Made by a program: the position numbers and the translations under genes
Shown here: positions 1-9,991 of the stretch, piece by piece
Layout: each line of letters opens with the position of its first letter
Position numbering within the stretch: the first letter of the stretch is position 1
From: Luteimonas kalidii
GTDB lineage: Bacteria > Pseudomonadota > Gammaproteobacteria > Xanthomonadales > Xanthomonadaceae
Assembly (NCBI RefSeq): GCF_029887935.1
Contig: NZ_JARXRO010000012.1
Location: 33,670-97,669, forward strand
Direction of reading: 5' to 3'
Length of the DNA: 64,000 bases
The notes under the pieces: generated by a model
What the model saw: the letters and a program-made list of their open reading frames with translations, nothing else
What the model was told of the DNA's origin: nothing
Database searches by the model: none

Positions 1-1684
1 CGAGCATGCGCCGCGAGAGGTCGGCGGTCTGCCGGCGCAGTTCGTCCGCGTCGACCTTCACCCCGTTGGCCTCGACCCGTTCGAGCACCGGCACCAGCGG
101 CATCTCGATCGTGCGGTAAACGCCTTCGAGCGCGGGCTCGGCGGCGAGCTGCGGCGCCAGCACGCGGTGCAGGCGCAGGGTGATGTCGGCGTCCTCGGCC
201 GCGTAGCGCGTGGCGTCGTCGATGGCGACGTGCGAGAACGGAATCTGCTTGCTGCCCTTGCCGGCCACCGCCTCGTAGCGGATCGTCTCGTAGCCAAGCA
301 GGCGCTGCGCCAGCGAGTCCATGTCGTGGCGCTGGCTCGAATTCAGCACGAAGCTTTCCAGCATGGTGTCGTCGGCGTAGCCGCGCAGCTCGACGCCGTG
401 GCGGCGCAGCACGTGCAGGTCGTACTTGCCGTGCTGGCCGAGCTTGCGCCGGTCGGGGTCTTCCAGCAGCGGGCGCAGCGCGTCGAGCACCGTGGTGCGG
501 TCGAGCTGGGCAGGCGCGCCGGGATAATCGTGGCCGAGCGGCACGTAGGCCGCGTGGCCGGGCTCGACCGCGACGCTGATCCCGACCAGGTTGGCGCGCA
601 TCGGATCGAGCGAATCGGTCTCGGTGTCGAGCGCGAACCCGTCCGCCGCGGCCAGCCGCGCCAGCCAGTCGTCCAGCTGCGCGGGCGTGAGGACCGCCTC
701 GTAGCGGCCGGGCGCCGCCAGCGCCGGGTCGGGCGGCGGCGCATCGTGCGGGGCGGGCGCGGTGATGCGGCCGCTGCCGCGGGCCCTGCCGGGTTCCTTC
801 TCCACCGCGTCCGCCGCGGCGGCGCCGTCGAGTTCCTTCAGCGCCTGGTTGAAGCCGTAGCGCGCGTACAGCACCCGCAGCTCGTCGACGTGGCGCGGGC
901 GCAGCCGCAGGCCGTCAGGGGCGACGTCGAGCCCGACGTCCGTACGGATGGTCGCCAGCTGGCGGCTCAGCGGCAGCTGCGGCAGCGCCTCGCGCAGGTT
1001 CTCGCCGATCTTGCCCTTGATGGCGGCGGCGTTCGCGATCACGCCGTCGAGGCTCCCGTACTCGGACAGCCACTTGGCCGCGGTCTTGGGCCCGCATTTG
1101 GGCACGCCAGGGATGTTGTCGACGCTGTCGCCCATCAGCGCGAGCATGTCGACGATCTGGTCGGCGCGCACGCCGAACTTGGCGATCACCGCGTCGTCGC
1201 CGTCGATCCGGCTGCCGGTCATGGTGTTGACCAGCTCCACCAGGCCGCGGCCGGGCGACTGCAACCGCACCAGCTGGGCGAAATCCTTGTCGCTGGTGGA
1301 GATGGTGACGTCGATCCCCTGGTCCGCGCCCTGCAGCGCGAGCGTGCCGATCACGTCGTCGGCCTCCACGCCCGGCACGCGCAGGATGGTGAAGCCCAGC
1401 GCTTCGACGATCCGGCACATCGGCTCGACCTGCGCGCGCAGCTCGTCGGGCATGGGAGGACGGTTGGCCTTGTACGCCGGATACAGCGCCTCGCGGAACG
1501 TCGGGCCGCTGGCGTCGACCACGAAGGCCGCGAAGTCCGGCCCCTCCTTCAGCGTCGCGCGCAGCATGTTGACCACGCCGAACAGCGCACCGGTGGGCTC
1601 GCCGTCGGCATTGGTCAGCGGCGGCAGCGCGTGGAACGCGCGGAACAGGTACGACGAACCGTCGATCAGTACGAGTCTTGGCAT
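1..1684 (-). CDS. polA: DNA polymerase I, N-terminal part (gene runs off the left edge)
   Basis: About 561 residues are visible, beginning MPRLVLIDGSSYLFRAFHAL. The N-terminal 5'-3' exonuclease domain fills roughly residues 1-290, with acidic metal-binding segments such as VEADDVIGTLA and LMGDSVDNIPGVPKCGPKTA. The 3'-5' exonuclease domain follows from about residue 325 and keeps DTETDSL (the DxE motif), GKYDLHVL and YAAEDAD (YxxxD), so proofreading looks intact. The polymerase domain lies beyond the window. It should act in replication primer removal and excision repair. There is no Shine-Dalgarno sequence. A TAGAAT hexamer ends six bases before the ATG, which suggests a leaderless transcript. 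The gene diverges from the small lipoprotein gene. Confidence 0.97.
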   Translation of the reverse strand, partial: MPRLVLIDGSSYLFRAFHALPPLTNADGEPTGALFGVVNMLRATLKEGPDFAAFVVDASGPTFREALYPAYKANRPPMPDELRAQVEPMCRIVEALGFTILRVPGVEADDVIGTLALQGADQGIDVTISTSDKDFAQLVRLQSPGRGLVELVNTMTGSRIDGDDAVIAKFGVRADQIVDMLALMGDSVDNIPGVPKCGPKTAAKWLSEYGSLDGVIANAAAIKGKIGENLREALPQLPLSRQLATIRTDVGLDVAPDGLRLRPRHVDELRVLYARYGFNQALKELDGAAAADAVEKEPGRARGSGRITAPAPHDAPPPDPALAAPGRYEAVLTPAQLDDWLARLAAADGFALDTETDSLDPMRANLVGISVAVEPGHAAYVPLGHDYPGAPAQLDRTTVLDALRPLLEDPDRRKLGQHGKYDLHVLRRHGVELRGYADDTMLESFVLNSSQRHDMDSLAQRLLGYETIRYEAVAGKGSKQIPFSHVAIDDATRYAAEDADITLRLHRVLAPQLAAEPALEGVYRTIEMPLVPVLERVEANGVKVDADELRRQTADLSRRML

Positions 1685-1690
1685 GGCCCG

Positions 1691-1696
1691 ATTCTA
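1691..1696 (-). promoter_or_regulatory. Putative -10 element of polA (leaderless start)
   Basis: TAGAAT on the minus strand, followed by six bases (CGGGCC) and then the ATG of polA. Transcription from this element would begin at or next to the start codon. No convincing -35 box is visible. uvrD and hemB in this window show the same hexamer-to-ATG spacing. Confidence 0.45.
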
Positions 1697-1849
1697 CGCG
1701 TGCCGGGTCGCACGGGCCGGGAAGGCGCGGGCGTGGCGAACGGCGCGACACGCCGGCGACCTGTCGGTTCCAGGCCTTCGCCCCGCATCCCTCGCGTCGC
1801 CTTGATGCGTGCGGCGCATAATGGCCTTCACCCCTGCCGGAGCTCCGCC

Positions 1850-2143
1850 ATGCGTCCCCGTGCCCGCCTGCTGCCGATCGTCCTGTCCGCACTCGTGCTC
1901 GGCGCCTGCGCCACCTCCGGACCCGCCACGGTCGACATCCCGCCCGGCGCCGAGGAAGCGACCCGCACCGAGGCCAACGGCGACGTGATCACCGAATACC
2001 GCGTCAATGGTGAACTGCGCGTCGTGCAGGTGACGCCGTCGCGCGGCCCGGCCTACCACCTCTACGTGCGCGACGGCCGGGTGCTGTCCACCCGGGAAGG
2101 CGACGACGCGCCTCAGACCTACTTCAAGCTGTTCGGCTGGTGA
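1850..2143 (+). CDS. Small lipoprotein of the DUF2782 type
   Basis: 97 residues. The N-terminus is a lipoprotein signal peptide (MRPRARLLPIVLSALVLGAC) with a clear lipobox LGAC at Cys20. The mature part contains EEATRTEANGDVITEYRVNG and a YHLYVRDGRV segment, which fits the DUF2782 family often found beside polA in Xanthomonadaceae. Function is unknown; it is probably anchored in the envelope. A GGAG ribosome-binding site lies about eight bases before the ATG, and a CATAAT hexamer lies about 27 bases upstream. I ignored the much longer reading frame running into this gene from upstream because it is antisense to polA. Confidence 0.85.
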   Translation: MRPRARLLPIVLSALVLGACATSGPATVDIPPGAEEATRTEANGDVITEYRVNGELRVVQVTPSRGPAYHLYVRDGRVLSTREGDDAPQTYFKLFGW

Positions 2144-2183
2144 GGGGGCGCACGCCGGAACGGATCGACGACGCGCGACGGCG

Positions 2184-3236
2184 ATGGGCCAGGTGCTGAA
2201 TGTCGCCCTGGTCGGCTACGGCTTCGTCGGCCGGGTCTTCCACGCGCCGCTGATCGCGACCACCCCGGGGCTCCGCCTGCACACCGTGGTCTCGCGCGAC
2301 GCGGCGAAGGTGCACTCCGACTGGCCCGATGCGCGCGTGGTCGCCGACCCGACGCACGCCTTCGCCGACGGCGCAATCGACCTGGTGGTCATCGCCGCGC
2401 CCAACGCGGTGCATGCGTCGCTGGCGATCGCCGCCCTCCGGGCCGGTCGCCACGTCCTGGTGGACAAGCCGTTCACCACGTCGCTCGCAGAGGCGCGTGG
2501 CGTGCTCGACGTGGCGCGAAGCGCCGGCCGCCTGGCCAGCGTGTTCCAGAACCGGCGCTGGGATACCGATTTCCTCGCCCTGCGCGCACTGGTGGAGAGC
2601 GGCACCCTGGGCGAGATGGCGGAACTGCATTCGCACTTCGACCGCTTCCGGCCACAGGTCCCGGACCGCTGGCGCGAACGCGCCGGGCCCGGCGCCGGAC
2701 TGTGGTTCGACCTCGGCCCGCACCTGGTGGACCAGGCGCTGCAGCTGTTCGGCACGCCGCTGTCGATCCAGGCCGACCTCGCCACGCAGCGCGCGGACGC
2801 CGTGGTCGACGACTGGTTCCACGTGGTGCTGCGCTATCCGCGCCTGCGCGTGGTGCTGCATGCCGGTGCGCTGGTGGCCGCGAACACATTGCGCTTCGCC
2901 GCGCACGGCACCGGCGGCAGTTACGTCAAGCACGGCCTCGACCCGCAGGAAGACGCGCTGCGCGCGGGCACGCGTCCCGGCAGTCCGGACTGGGGGCTCG
3001 ACCGGCGCCCCGGCGAACTCACCACGATGGGCGCGGATGGGCCCGTGACGCAGGCGATCGACGGCCCGCGCGGCGACTACCGCGCCTGCTACGCGGCGAT
3101 GCGCGACGCGATCCTCGGCCAGGGAGAGGCGCCGGTCACGCCAGCTCAGGCGCTGGCGGTGATGCAGGTGCTGGACGCGGGCGTAGCCAGCGCCGCGTCC
3201 GCCCGCAGCATTGCGCTCGCGGACACGGCGGGCTGA
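2184..3236 (+). CDS. Gfo/Idh/MocA-family NAD(P)-dependent oxidoreductase
   Basis: 350 residues, a normal length for the family. The N-terminal Rossmann fold carries GYGFVGRVFHAPLI (GxGxxG), and HVLVDKPFTTS around residue 95 is the family's EKP-like lysine-proline motif. The C-terminal half is the alpha/beta substrate domain with WFDLGPHLVDQAL. Such enzymes oxidise or reduce sugars or polyols with NAD(P)H in the cytoplasm; the substrate here cannot be read from sequence. The ATG follows the lipoprotein stop by 40 bases without a strong ribosome-binding site. The closest recognisable subgroup is the YdgJ/YvaA-like branch, but I am not certain of it. Confidence 0.9.
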   Translation: MGQVLNVALVGYGFVGRVFHAPLIATTPGLRLHTVVSRDAAKVHSDWPDARVVADPTHAFADGAIDLVVIAAPNAVHASLAIAALRAGRHVLVDKPFTTSLAEARGVLDVARSAGRLASVFQNRRWDTDFLALRALVESGTLGEMAELHSHFDRFRPQVPDRWRERAGPGAGLWFDLGPHLVDQALQLFGTPLSIQADLATQRADAVVDDWFHVVLRYPRLRVVLHAGALVAANTLRFAAHGTGGSYVKHGLDPQEDALRAGTRPGSPDWGLDRRPGELTTMGADGPVTQAIDGPRGDYRACYAAMRDAILGQGEAPVTPAQALAVMQVLDAGVASAASARSIALADTAG

Positions 3237-3260
3237 GCCGCGTGGCCGGCGCGCGCCGGC

Positions 3261-3710
3261 TCAACGCACGACCAGCACCGGCACCTGGCTGCGGCTGACC
3301 ACGGACTGCGTCTGGCTTCCCAGCAGCAGCCGGCGCAGCCCGCGATGCCCGTGCGACGCCATGACCACCAGGTCCGCGCCGCACGCTGTCGTCGTCTCGA
3401 GGATGGCTTCGTCGGGCAGCCGGTCGGGCACGTGGACGGCCTCGACCTCCACGCCGGCCGCCGCCCCGCGCTGCCGCACGTCGGCGAGGATCCGTTCGGC
3501 GTCCAGCGCGCGCTTGCGGCGCTGTTCCTCGCGCAGCTCGAACGCCAGCGCCAGGCCGGACGGGTCGCCCGGCAGCGGGTCCTGCCAGGGTTCGGACGCG
3601 GTCACCACCGTCGCCCGGGCCTGCAGGGCGGCGGCGAGGGCCAGGCCCGCGTCGAGCCCCTTGCCGGCGAGCTCGGAGCCATCGGTCGCGATCAGCAGAT
3701 GCCTGTACAT
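3261..3710 (-). CDS. Universal stress protein (UspA family)
   Basis: 149 residues forming one Usp domain. It begins MYRHLLIATDGSELAGKGLD and carries the nucleotide-binding pattern G2xG9xG(S/T) near the C-terminus (SHGHRGLRRLLLGSQTQSVV), so it belongs to the ATP-binding subgroup. It ends in the typical strand VPVLVVR. The expected role is cytoplasmic stress or starvation tolerance. It converges with the Gfo/Idh gene, 24 bases apart, and stands alone on its strand apart from the 6-phosphogluconate dehydrogenase-like gene that ends 88 bases upstream. Confidence 0.93.
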   Translation of the reverse strand: MYRHLLIATDGSELAGKGLDAGLALAAALQARATVVTASEPWQDPLPGDPSGLALAFELREEQRRKRALDAERILADVRQRGAAAGVEVEAVHVPDRLPDEAILETTTACGADLVVMASHGHRGLRRLLLGSQTQSVVSRSQVPVLVVR

Positions 3711-3798
3711 GGCGCACGCCTCGATCTGGTCGGGCGTCCATCAGGCCACCGCTGCGAACGCGGCGCCTTGATCCTGCTCAATCGCCGGTGTCGATCCG

Positions 3799-4716
3799 TC
3801 AGCCCGGCGGGCGGTCGGGCTTCACGCCGTGTCCCCCGAACGCGTCGCGCATGGCCGACAGCAGCCGGTCGGCATAGGCATTGCCCTCGCGCGAGCGCAG
3901 GCGCTCGATCAGCGACTGGGTGATCACCGGCGCGGCCACGTCCAGCTCGATCGCCTCGGCCACCGTCCAGCGTCCCTCGCCCGAATCCGGCACGTAGGGC
4001 GCGATGCCCTCGAGCTGCGGATTGCCCGCCAGCGCCTGCGCGGTCAGGTCGAGCAGCCACGAGCGCACCACGCTGCCGTGGCGCCACAGTTCGGCCAGGG
4101 CGGCGATGTCGGGCACGAGGTCGTCGCGCCGCTCCAGGATCGCGAAGCCTTCTGCATAGGCCTGCATCATTCCGTACTCGATGCCGTTGTGGATCATCTT
4201 GGCGAAATGCCCGGCGCCGCTGGGCCCGACGTGGCCCCAGCCGCGGTCCGCGGCCGGCGCCAGTGCGGCGAACAGCGGCGACAGCCGCTCCGCGACCGCG
4301 GCCTCGCCGCCGACCATCAGGCTGTAGCCTTCGGCCAGGCCCCACACGCCGCCGCTGGTGCCGACATCGAGATAGGCGATCCCGCTGTCGCGCAACCCGC
4401 GTTCACGCCGCTGGCTGTCGCGGTAGAAGGAATTGCCGCCATCGATGATGGTGTCGCCCGGCGCCAGCAGTGGCTGCAGCGCGGCGATGGTGGCGTCCAC
4501 CGGCGCGCCGGCCGGCACCATGATCCAGGCCACGCGCGGCGGTTCCAGTGCGGCCACCAGCGCCTCCAGCGACTCCGCCGCCTCCATGCCCGCGGCGACC
4601 AGGCGTTCGCGCGCCTCCGGGGCCGGATCGAAGCCCACCACCCGATGGCCGCCCTGGTGCAGCCGCTGCGCCATGTTCGCGCCCATGCGGCCCAGTCCGA
4701 TCATGCCCAGCTGCAT
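3799..4716 (-). CDS. gnd: 6-phosphogluconate dehydrogenase, short decarboxylating type
   Basis: 305 residues, the length of the short (YqeC/GndA-like, often NAD-dependent) class rather than the roughly 470-residue Gnd. The Rossmann motif is MIGLGRMGANMAQRL. GPSGAGHFAKMIHNGIEYGM carries the conserved catalytic Lys and the substrate-binding HNGIEY. It should convert 6-phosphogluconate to ribulose 5-phosphate plus CO2. I chose the ATG at 4716 because a strong GAGGAGG ribosome-binding site precedes it; the frame is open further upstream, but that extension is low-complexity and Arg-rich. Cofactor preference is inferred from length only. Confidence 0.92.
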   Translation of the reverse strand: MQLGMIGLGRMGANMAQRLHQGGHRVVGFDPAPEARERLVAAGMEAAESLEALVAALEPPRVAWIMVPAGAPVDATIAALQPLLAPGDTIIDGGNSFYRDSQRRERGLRDSGIAYLDVGTSGGVWGLAEGYSLMVGGEAAVAERLSPLFAALAPAADRGWGHVGPSGAGHFAKMIHNGIEYGMMQAYAEGFAILERRDDLVPDIAALAELWRHGSVVRSWLLDLTAQALAGNPQLEGIAPYVPDSGEGRWTVAEAIELDVAAPVITQSLIERLRSREGNAYADRLLSAMRDAFGGHGVKPDRPPG

Positions 4717-4968
4717 GCTGTCCTCCTCTCGCGTTCGCGTCTGCGGTGCCGTGCATGGTGCACGATGCGCGGGCACCCCGGCGTGCCGGGCGCGGGAACG
4801 ACGCGGTCCAGTGCGTTCCATCTCCGCATCCGATGATCCAGCCTGCGCACATTGCATGGATGCTGCATGTGGCCTGCGGCACGCGCCTTCCGCAGGACCA
4901 GGCCTTCACGCGACCTGGCCCCGGCCGTTGGCATGCTCGAAACGATGAACGCACTGCGAGGTCGCGCC

Positions 4969-5214
4969 ATGTCCGGACGCGAGCGGCGCCGCGAGGCTCC
5001 GGCCGACCAGTCCGCCCTGCGCGACGGCCTGACGCCGGCCCAGCTCAAGGCACTGGAGACGCTGGAACACTTCCGCTGGACCCTGAAATTCGTCCGCAGG
5101 CCGATGTTCCAGGATCCGGTCCCGGTGGTCTTCGACCGGGATGGCCAGCGTTACGCGGTGCTGCGCAGCGACGGCACGCTGGACGAATCGCCTGGATTCA
5201 GGATCCGCGACTGA
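4969..5214 (+). CDS. Small conserved hypothetical protein
   Basis: 81 residues from MSGRERRREAP. The core reads ALETLEHFRWTLKFVRRPMF then PVPVVFDRDGQRYAVL, a pattern I recall from short uncharacterised proteins of gammaproteobacteria. It has no signal peptide or membrane segment and is probably cytoplasmic. A CGAGG site precedes this ATG; an in-frame ATG at 4945 would add eight residues. It diverges from the 6-phosphogluconate dehydrogenase gene and converges with uvrD. No function is assigned. Confidence 0.7.
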   Translation: MSGRERRREAPADQSALRDGLTPAQLKALETLEHFRWTLKFVRRPMFQDPVPVVFDRDGQRYAVLRSDGTLDESPGFRIRD

Positions 5215-5352
5215 GCTTCGACCCGGCGGTCGGCCGCATATCGCTACGTCCGGGCGCCCATCGCACCTGCAGCATTGGCGCGCGAGGCAGGGCCCACGAT
5301 GGCCCCCGTCAGCGATGCAGGGGGTCGCCTGCCGGACGCGTCGATCCCCGAC

Positions 5353-7533
<2,181 letters not shown>

Positions 7534-7539
7534 CGCCGC

Positions 7540-7545
7540 ATTTTA
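7540..7545 (-). promoter_or_regulatory. Putative -10 element of uvrD (leaderless start)
   Basis: TAAAAT on the minus strand, six bases (GCGGCG) before the uvrD ATG, with the same spacing as at polA and hemB. A GC-rich inverted repeat (GCGTCGCG / CGCGACGC, 7555-7575) lies just upstream, where a -35 box would be expected, and may instead end transcription of the DUF6445 gene. Confidence 0.4.
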
Positions 7546-7590
7546 CGCGACCGGGCGTCGCGCCCTCCGCGACGCGCCACGGCGCGGCGT

Positions 7591-8289
7591 TCAGGCCAGG
7601 ATGTCGATGAAGCTGTTGATCGACAGCCGCCCCGCCAGTGCATCGGCAGGCGGGATGCGGGCGTTGTCGATATCGCCCGAATGCAGCGAGTTGCGCCGGT
7701 AGACGACCAGCCGGTTGAACACGCCGTCGGCCGCGTCGATGCGTTCGAACAGGGGCGAGTCGCCGCGGATGTAGCCGTCGGCCACCTGCTCGCGCCGGCT
7801 TTCCTGTTCCAGGGTGGCGAAATAGCCCGCCTGGCGCGACTCGTCCACCGATTCGAAGCCGGTCGCACGGTGGCGGTAGAACGCGGTGCCGCCCCAGTCG
7901 CCGCGAAACAGGTAGTGCATCGTCGCCAGGCCATTGCCCTGCACCGAATCGACGTGCGGCACGCGCTGCAGGAACGCGAGCCGATCCGGCGGCAGGGTCA
8001 CCAGCGAGTAGTGGCACATCGGGAAGGCGAAGCGGCCGCCCGCGGGCAGCCCGAAGTGCGGTGCCAGCAGCGGACGCAGCAACTGCTCCAGAAACGCTTC
8101 GTACGACAGTGGGGCCCGGATGCGCAGCCCCGGGAACAACGTGCCCTGCGGCGTGAAGTGGCCGCGCGCGGCCTTGCGCACCAGCCGGTCAGGATCAGCC
8201 ACGGCCTGGTCGATCACCAGCAGCGGCGCGCCTTCGTTGCCGATGCGGCGTACCTGCAGCCGCAGCCCTGGATGCGGCTGGATCAGCAT
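7591..8289 (-). CDS. DUF6445 family protein
   Basis: 232 residues. The fold looks oxygenase-like: PMCHYSLVTLPPDRLAFLQRVPHVDS near the middle, then GTAFYRHRATGFESVDES and NRLVVYRRNSLHSGDI near the C-terminus. The His/Asp-containing HVDS and the later RNSLHSG resemble the facial triad and arginine of 2-oxoglutarate/Fe(II) enzymes. That is my inference, not a documented activity. Genes of this family often sit beside tryptophan-halogenase-like genes and TonB receptors. Here it starts seven bases after halogenase 1 and is the last gene of module 1. Module 2 has no copy. Confidence 0.75.
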   Translation of the reverse strand: MLIQPHPGLRLQVRRIGNEGAPLLVIDQAVADPDRLVRKAARGHFTPQGTLFPGLRIRAPLSYEAFLEQLLRPLLAPHFGLPAGGRFAFPMCHYSLVTLPPDRLAFLQRVPHVDSVQGNGLATMHYLFRGDWGGTAFYRHRATGFESVDESRQAGYFATLEQESRREQVADGYIRGDSPLFERIDAADGVFNRLVVYRRNSLHSGDIDNARIPPADALAGRLSINSFIDILA

Positions 8290-8296
8290 CGCGCGG

Positions 8297-9940
8297 TCAT
8301 GTCGTCAGGCCGCCGCCGACGCCCGCGACCTTGCCGGTCACCCTGGCGTGGGCGCGCGCGCGCTCGTACATGAGTTCCCAGGCCGAGGGCGGCGCCTTGC
8401 AGTAGCTGTCCAGGAACTGCTGGTGGCTCGGCATGGCCGCGACCGCGCGTTCGATCGGCTGGCGGATCCCGTCGAACAGGCGCTGCATCGCGTCGTCGGG
8501 CAGTGCGCGGGTCAGCGGATGGTGCGCCTTCGGCACCACGCCCTGGCCGAGCATGCAGTGGGTCCAGGAATCGAGCCGGAACAGCTCGTCCTCGCCCTGC
8601 GACGCATGCGCGCGGTCGCGGAACATCCGGATGCGGTGCGCGAGGTCTGCCGGCAGCTCCATGTGACGGACCTGCTGCCACATCGGCTCGTCGCGCTGGT
8701 TGAGGTGGTAGTGCAGGATGATGAAGTCGCGCACGTGCTCCATCTCGGCGCGGCTGATGTCGTTGTAGCGCTGCACCATCGACTCGTCGATGCCATCGGC
8801 CGGAAACAGCTTCAACAGCCGCGCCACCCCGCTGAGGGTGAGGTGGATGCTGGTCGATTCCAGCGGCTCGATGAAGCCGCTGGCCAGGCCCAGCGCGACC
8901 ACGTTCTTGTTCCAGGCCTTGCGCCGGCGGCCGGTGCGGAACGGGATGATCCACGGATCGCGCAGCGGTCTGGCCGGGTTTTCCGCCAGCAGCTTCGCGG
9001 TCGCCTCGTCGTCGGACATGTACGCGTCCGAGAACACGATGCCGCAGCCGATCCGGTGCTGCAGCGCGATCTTCCAGTGCCAGCCGGCCTCGTGCGCGAT
9101 GGCGCGGGTGTAGGGCACCGCCGGGCCGTCGGCCTCGGTCTGCAGCGCCACGGCGCGGTTGCTCGGCAGCCAGTGGTTCCAGTCCTCGTAGCCGGTGCCC
9201 AGCGCCTGTTCGCTGAGCACCGCGCGGCCACCGGTGCAATCGATGAACAGGTCGCCTTCCAGCACGGTACCGTCCTCGAGCACCAGCGCCTCGACATAGC
9301 CGGTGTCCGGATGCCGGCGTACCTGCCGGATCTTGCCCTCGACGCGCACCAGGCCCTGGCGCTCGGCGCGCTCGCGCATGTAGGCCGCGTACAGCCCGGC
9401 GTCGAAGTGGTAGGCATAGTTGACCTCGAGCCGCTCCGGCGACATCGCCTGCTTGCCCCAGCGCGTCGACCACTGCTGCGCGCCGCCCACCTGGTGACCG
9501 GGCAGCGAGAAACGGTCCACGCGGGACGCCACGGTTTCCAGGCAGAAGTCGCCCAGTTCCGAGTGCATGCCGCGGCGCAGGCTGTCGAGCCAGAAGTGGT
9601 GGAATTCGCAGGCCCAGCTGCCGAGGCCGGTCAGTCCGAAGGGGTGGAAATAGCGCTGTCCGGGGCGCAGCCAGTTCTCGAACGAGATCGAGAGCTTGAA
9701 GCTCGCGGCGACCGAGCTCATGAACTCGCGCTCGTCGATCCCGAGCAGGCGGTGGAAGGTGCGGATGGTGGGGATCGTCGATTCGCCCACGCCCACCGTG
9801 CCGATCTGCTCGGATTCCACCAGGGTCACCTCCAGCAGGTCGCGGAACTGGTGGGTCAGCGCGCACGCCGCCACCCAGCCCGCCGTGCCGCCGCCGGCGA
9901 TGACCACCTTCCGGATCCCGCGCTTCACCTCGTCCAACAT
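8297..9940 (-). CDS. Flavin-dependent tryptophan-halogenase-like protein 1 (module 1)
   Basis: 547 residues from a start with a GGGAGAG ribosome-binding site. FAD motif GGGTAG is at 16-21, GVGEST follows, the proposed catalytic Lys is in ASFKLSISFENW (about Lys82), and GFIEPLESTSIHL carries the conserved Glu. The halogenase signature WxWxIP is altered to WHWKIA: Pro is replaced by Ala, and the following stretch is RIGCGIVFSDAYM instead of the GNGxVYSS of its neighbours. It may still halogenate, or have diverged. It needs FADH2 from a flavin reductase, which I do not see nearby. It is 51 bases downstream of halogenase 2. Confidence 0.9.
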   Translation of the reverse strand: MLDEVKRGIRKVVIAGGGTAGWVAACALTHQFRDLLEVTLVESEQIGTVGVGESTIPTIRTFHRLLGIDEREFMSSVAASFKLSISFENWLRPGQRYFHPFGLTGLGSWACEFHHFWLDSLRRGMHSELGDFCLETVASRVDRFSLPGHQVGGAQQWSTRWGKQAMSPERLEVNYAYHFDAGLYAAYMRERAERQGLVRVEGKIRQVRRHPDTGYVEALVLEDGTVLEGDLFIDCTGGRAVLSEQALGTGYEDWNHWLPSNRAVALQTEADGPAVPYTRAIAHEAGWHWKIALQHRIGCGIVFSDAYMSDDEATAKLLAENPARPLRDPWIIPFRTGRRRKAWNKNVVALGLASGFIEPLESTSIHLTLSGVARLLKLFPADGIDESMVQRYNDISRAEMEHVRDFIILHYHLNQRDEPMWQQVRHMELPADLAHRIRMFRDRAHASQGEDELFRLDSWTHCMLGQGVVPKAHHPLTRALPDDAMQRLFDGIRQPIERAVAAMPSHQQFLDSYCKAPPSAWELMYERARAHARVTGKVAGVGGGLTT

Positions 9941-9991
9941 GCTCTCTCCCAGTCGTGTGTCGCGCCGCCGCGTCGTCGCGGAGGCCACCCA

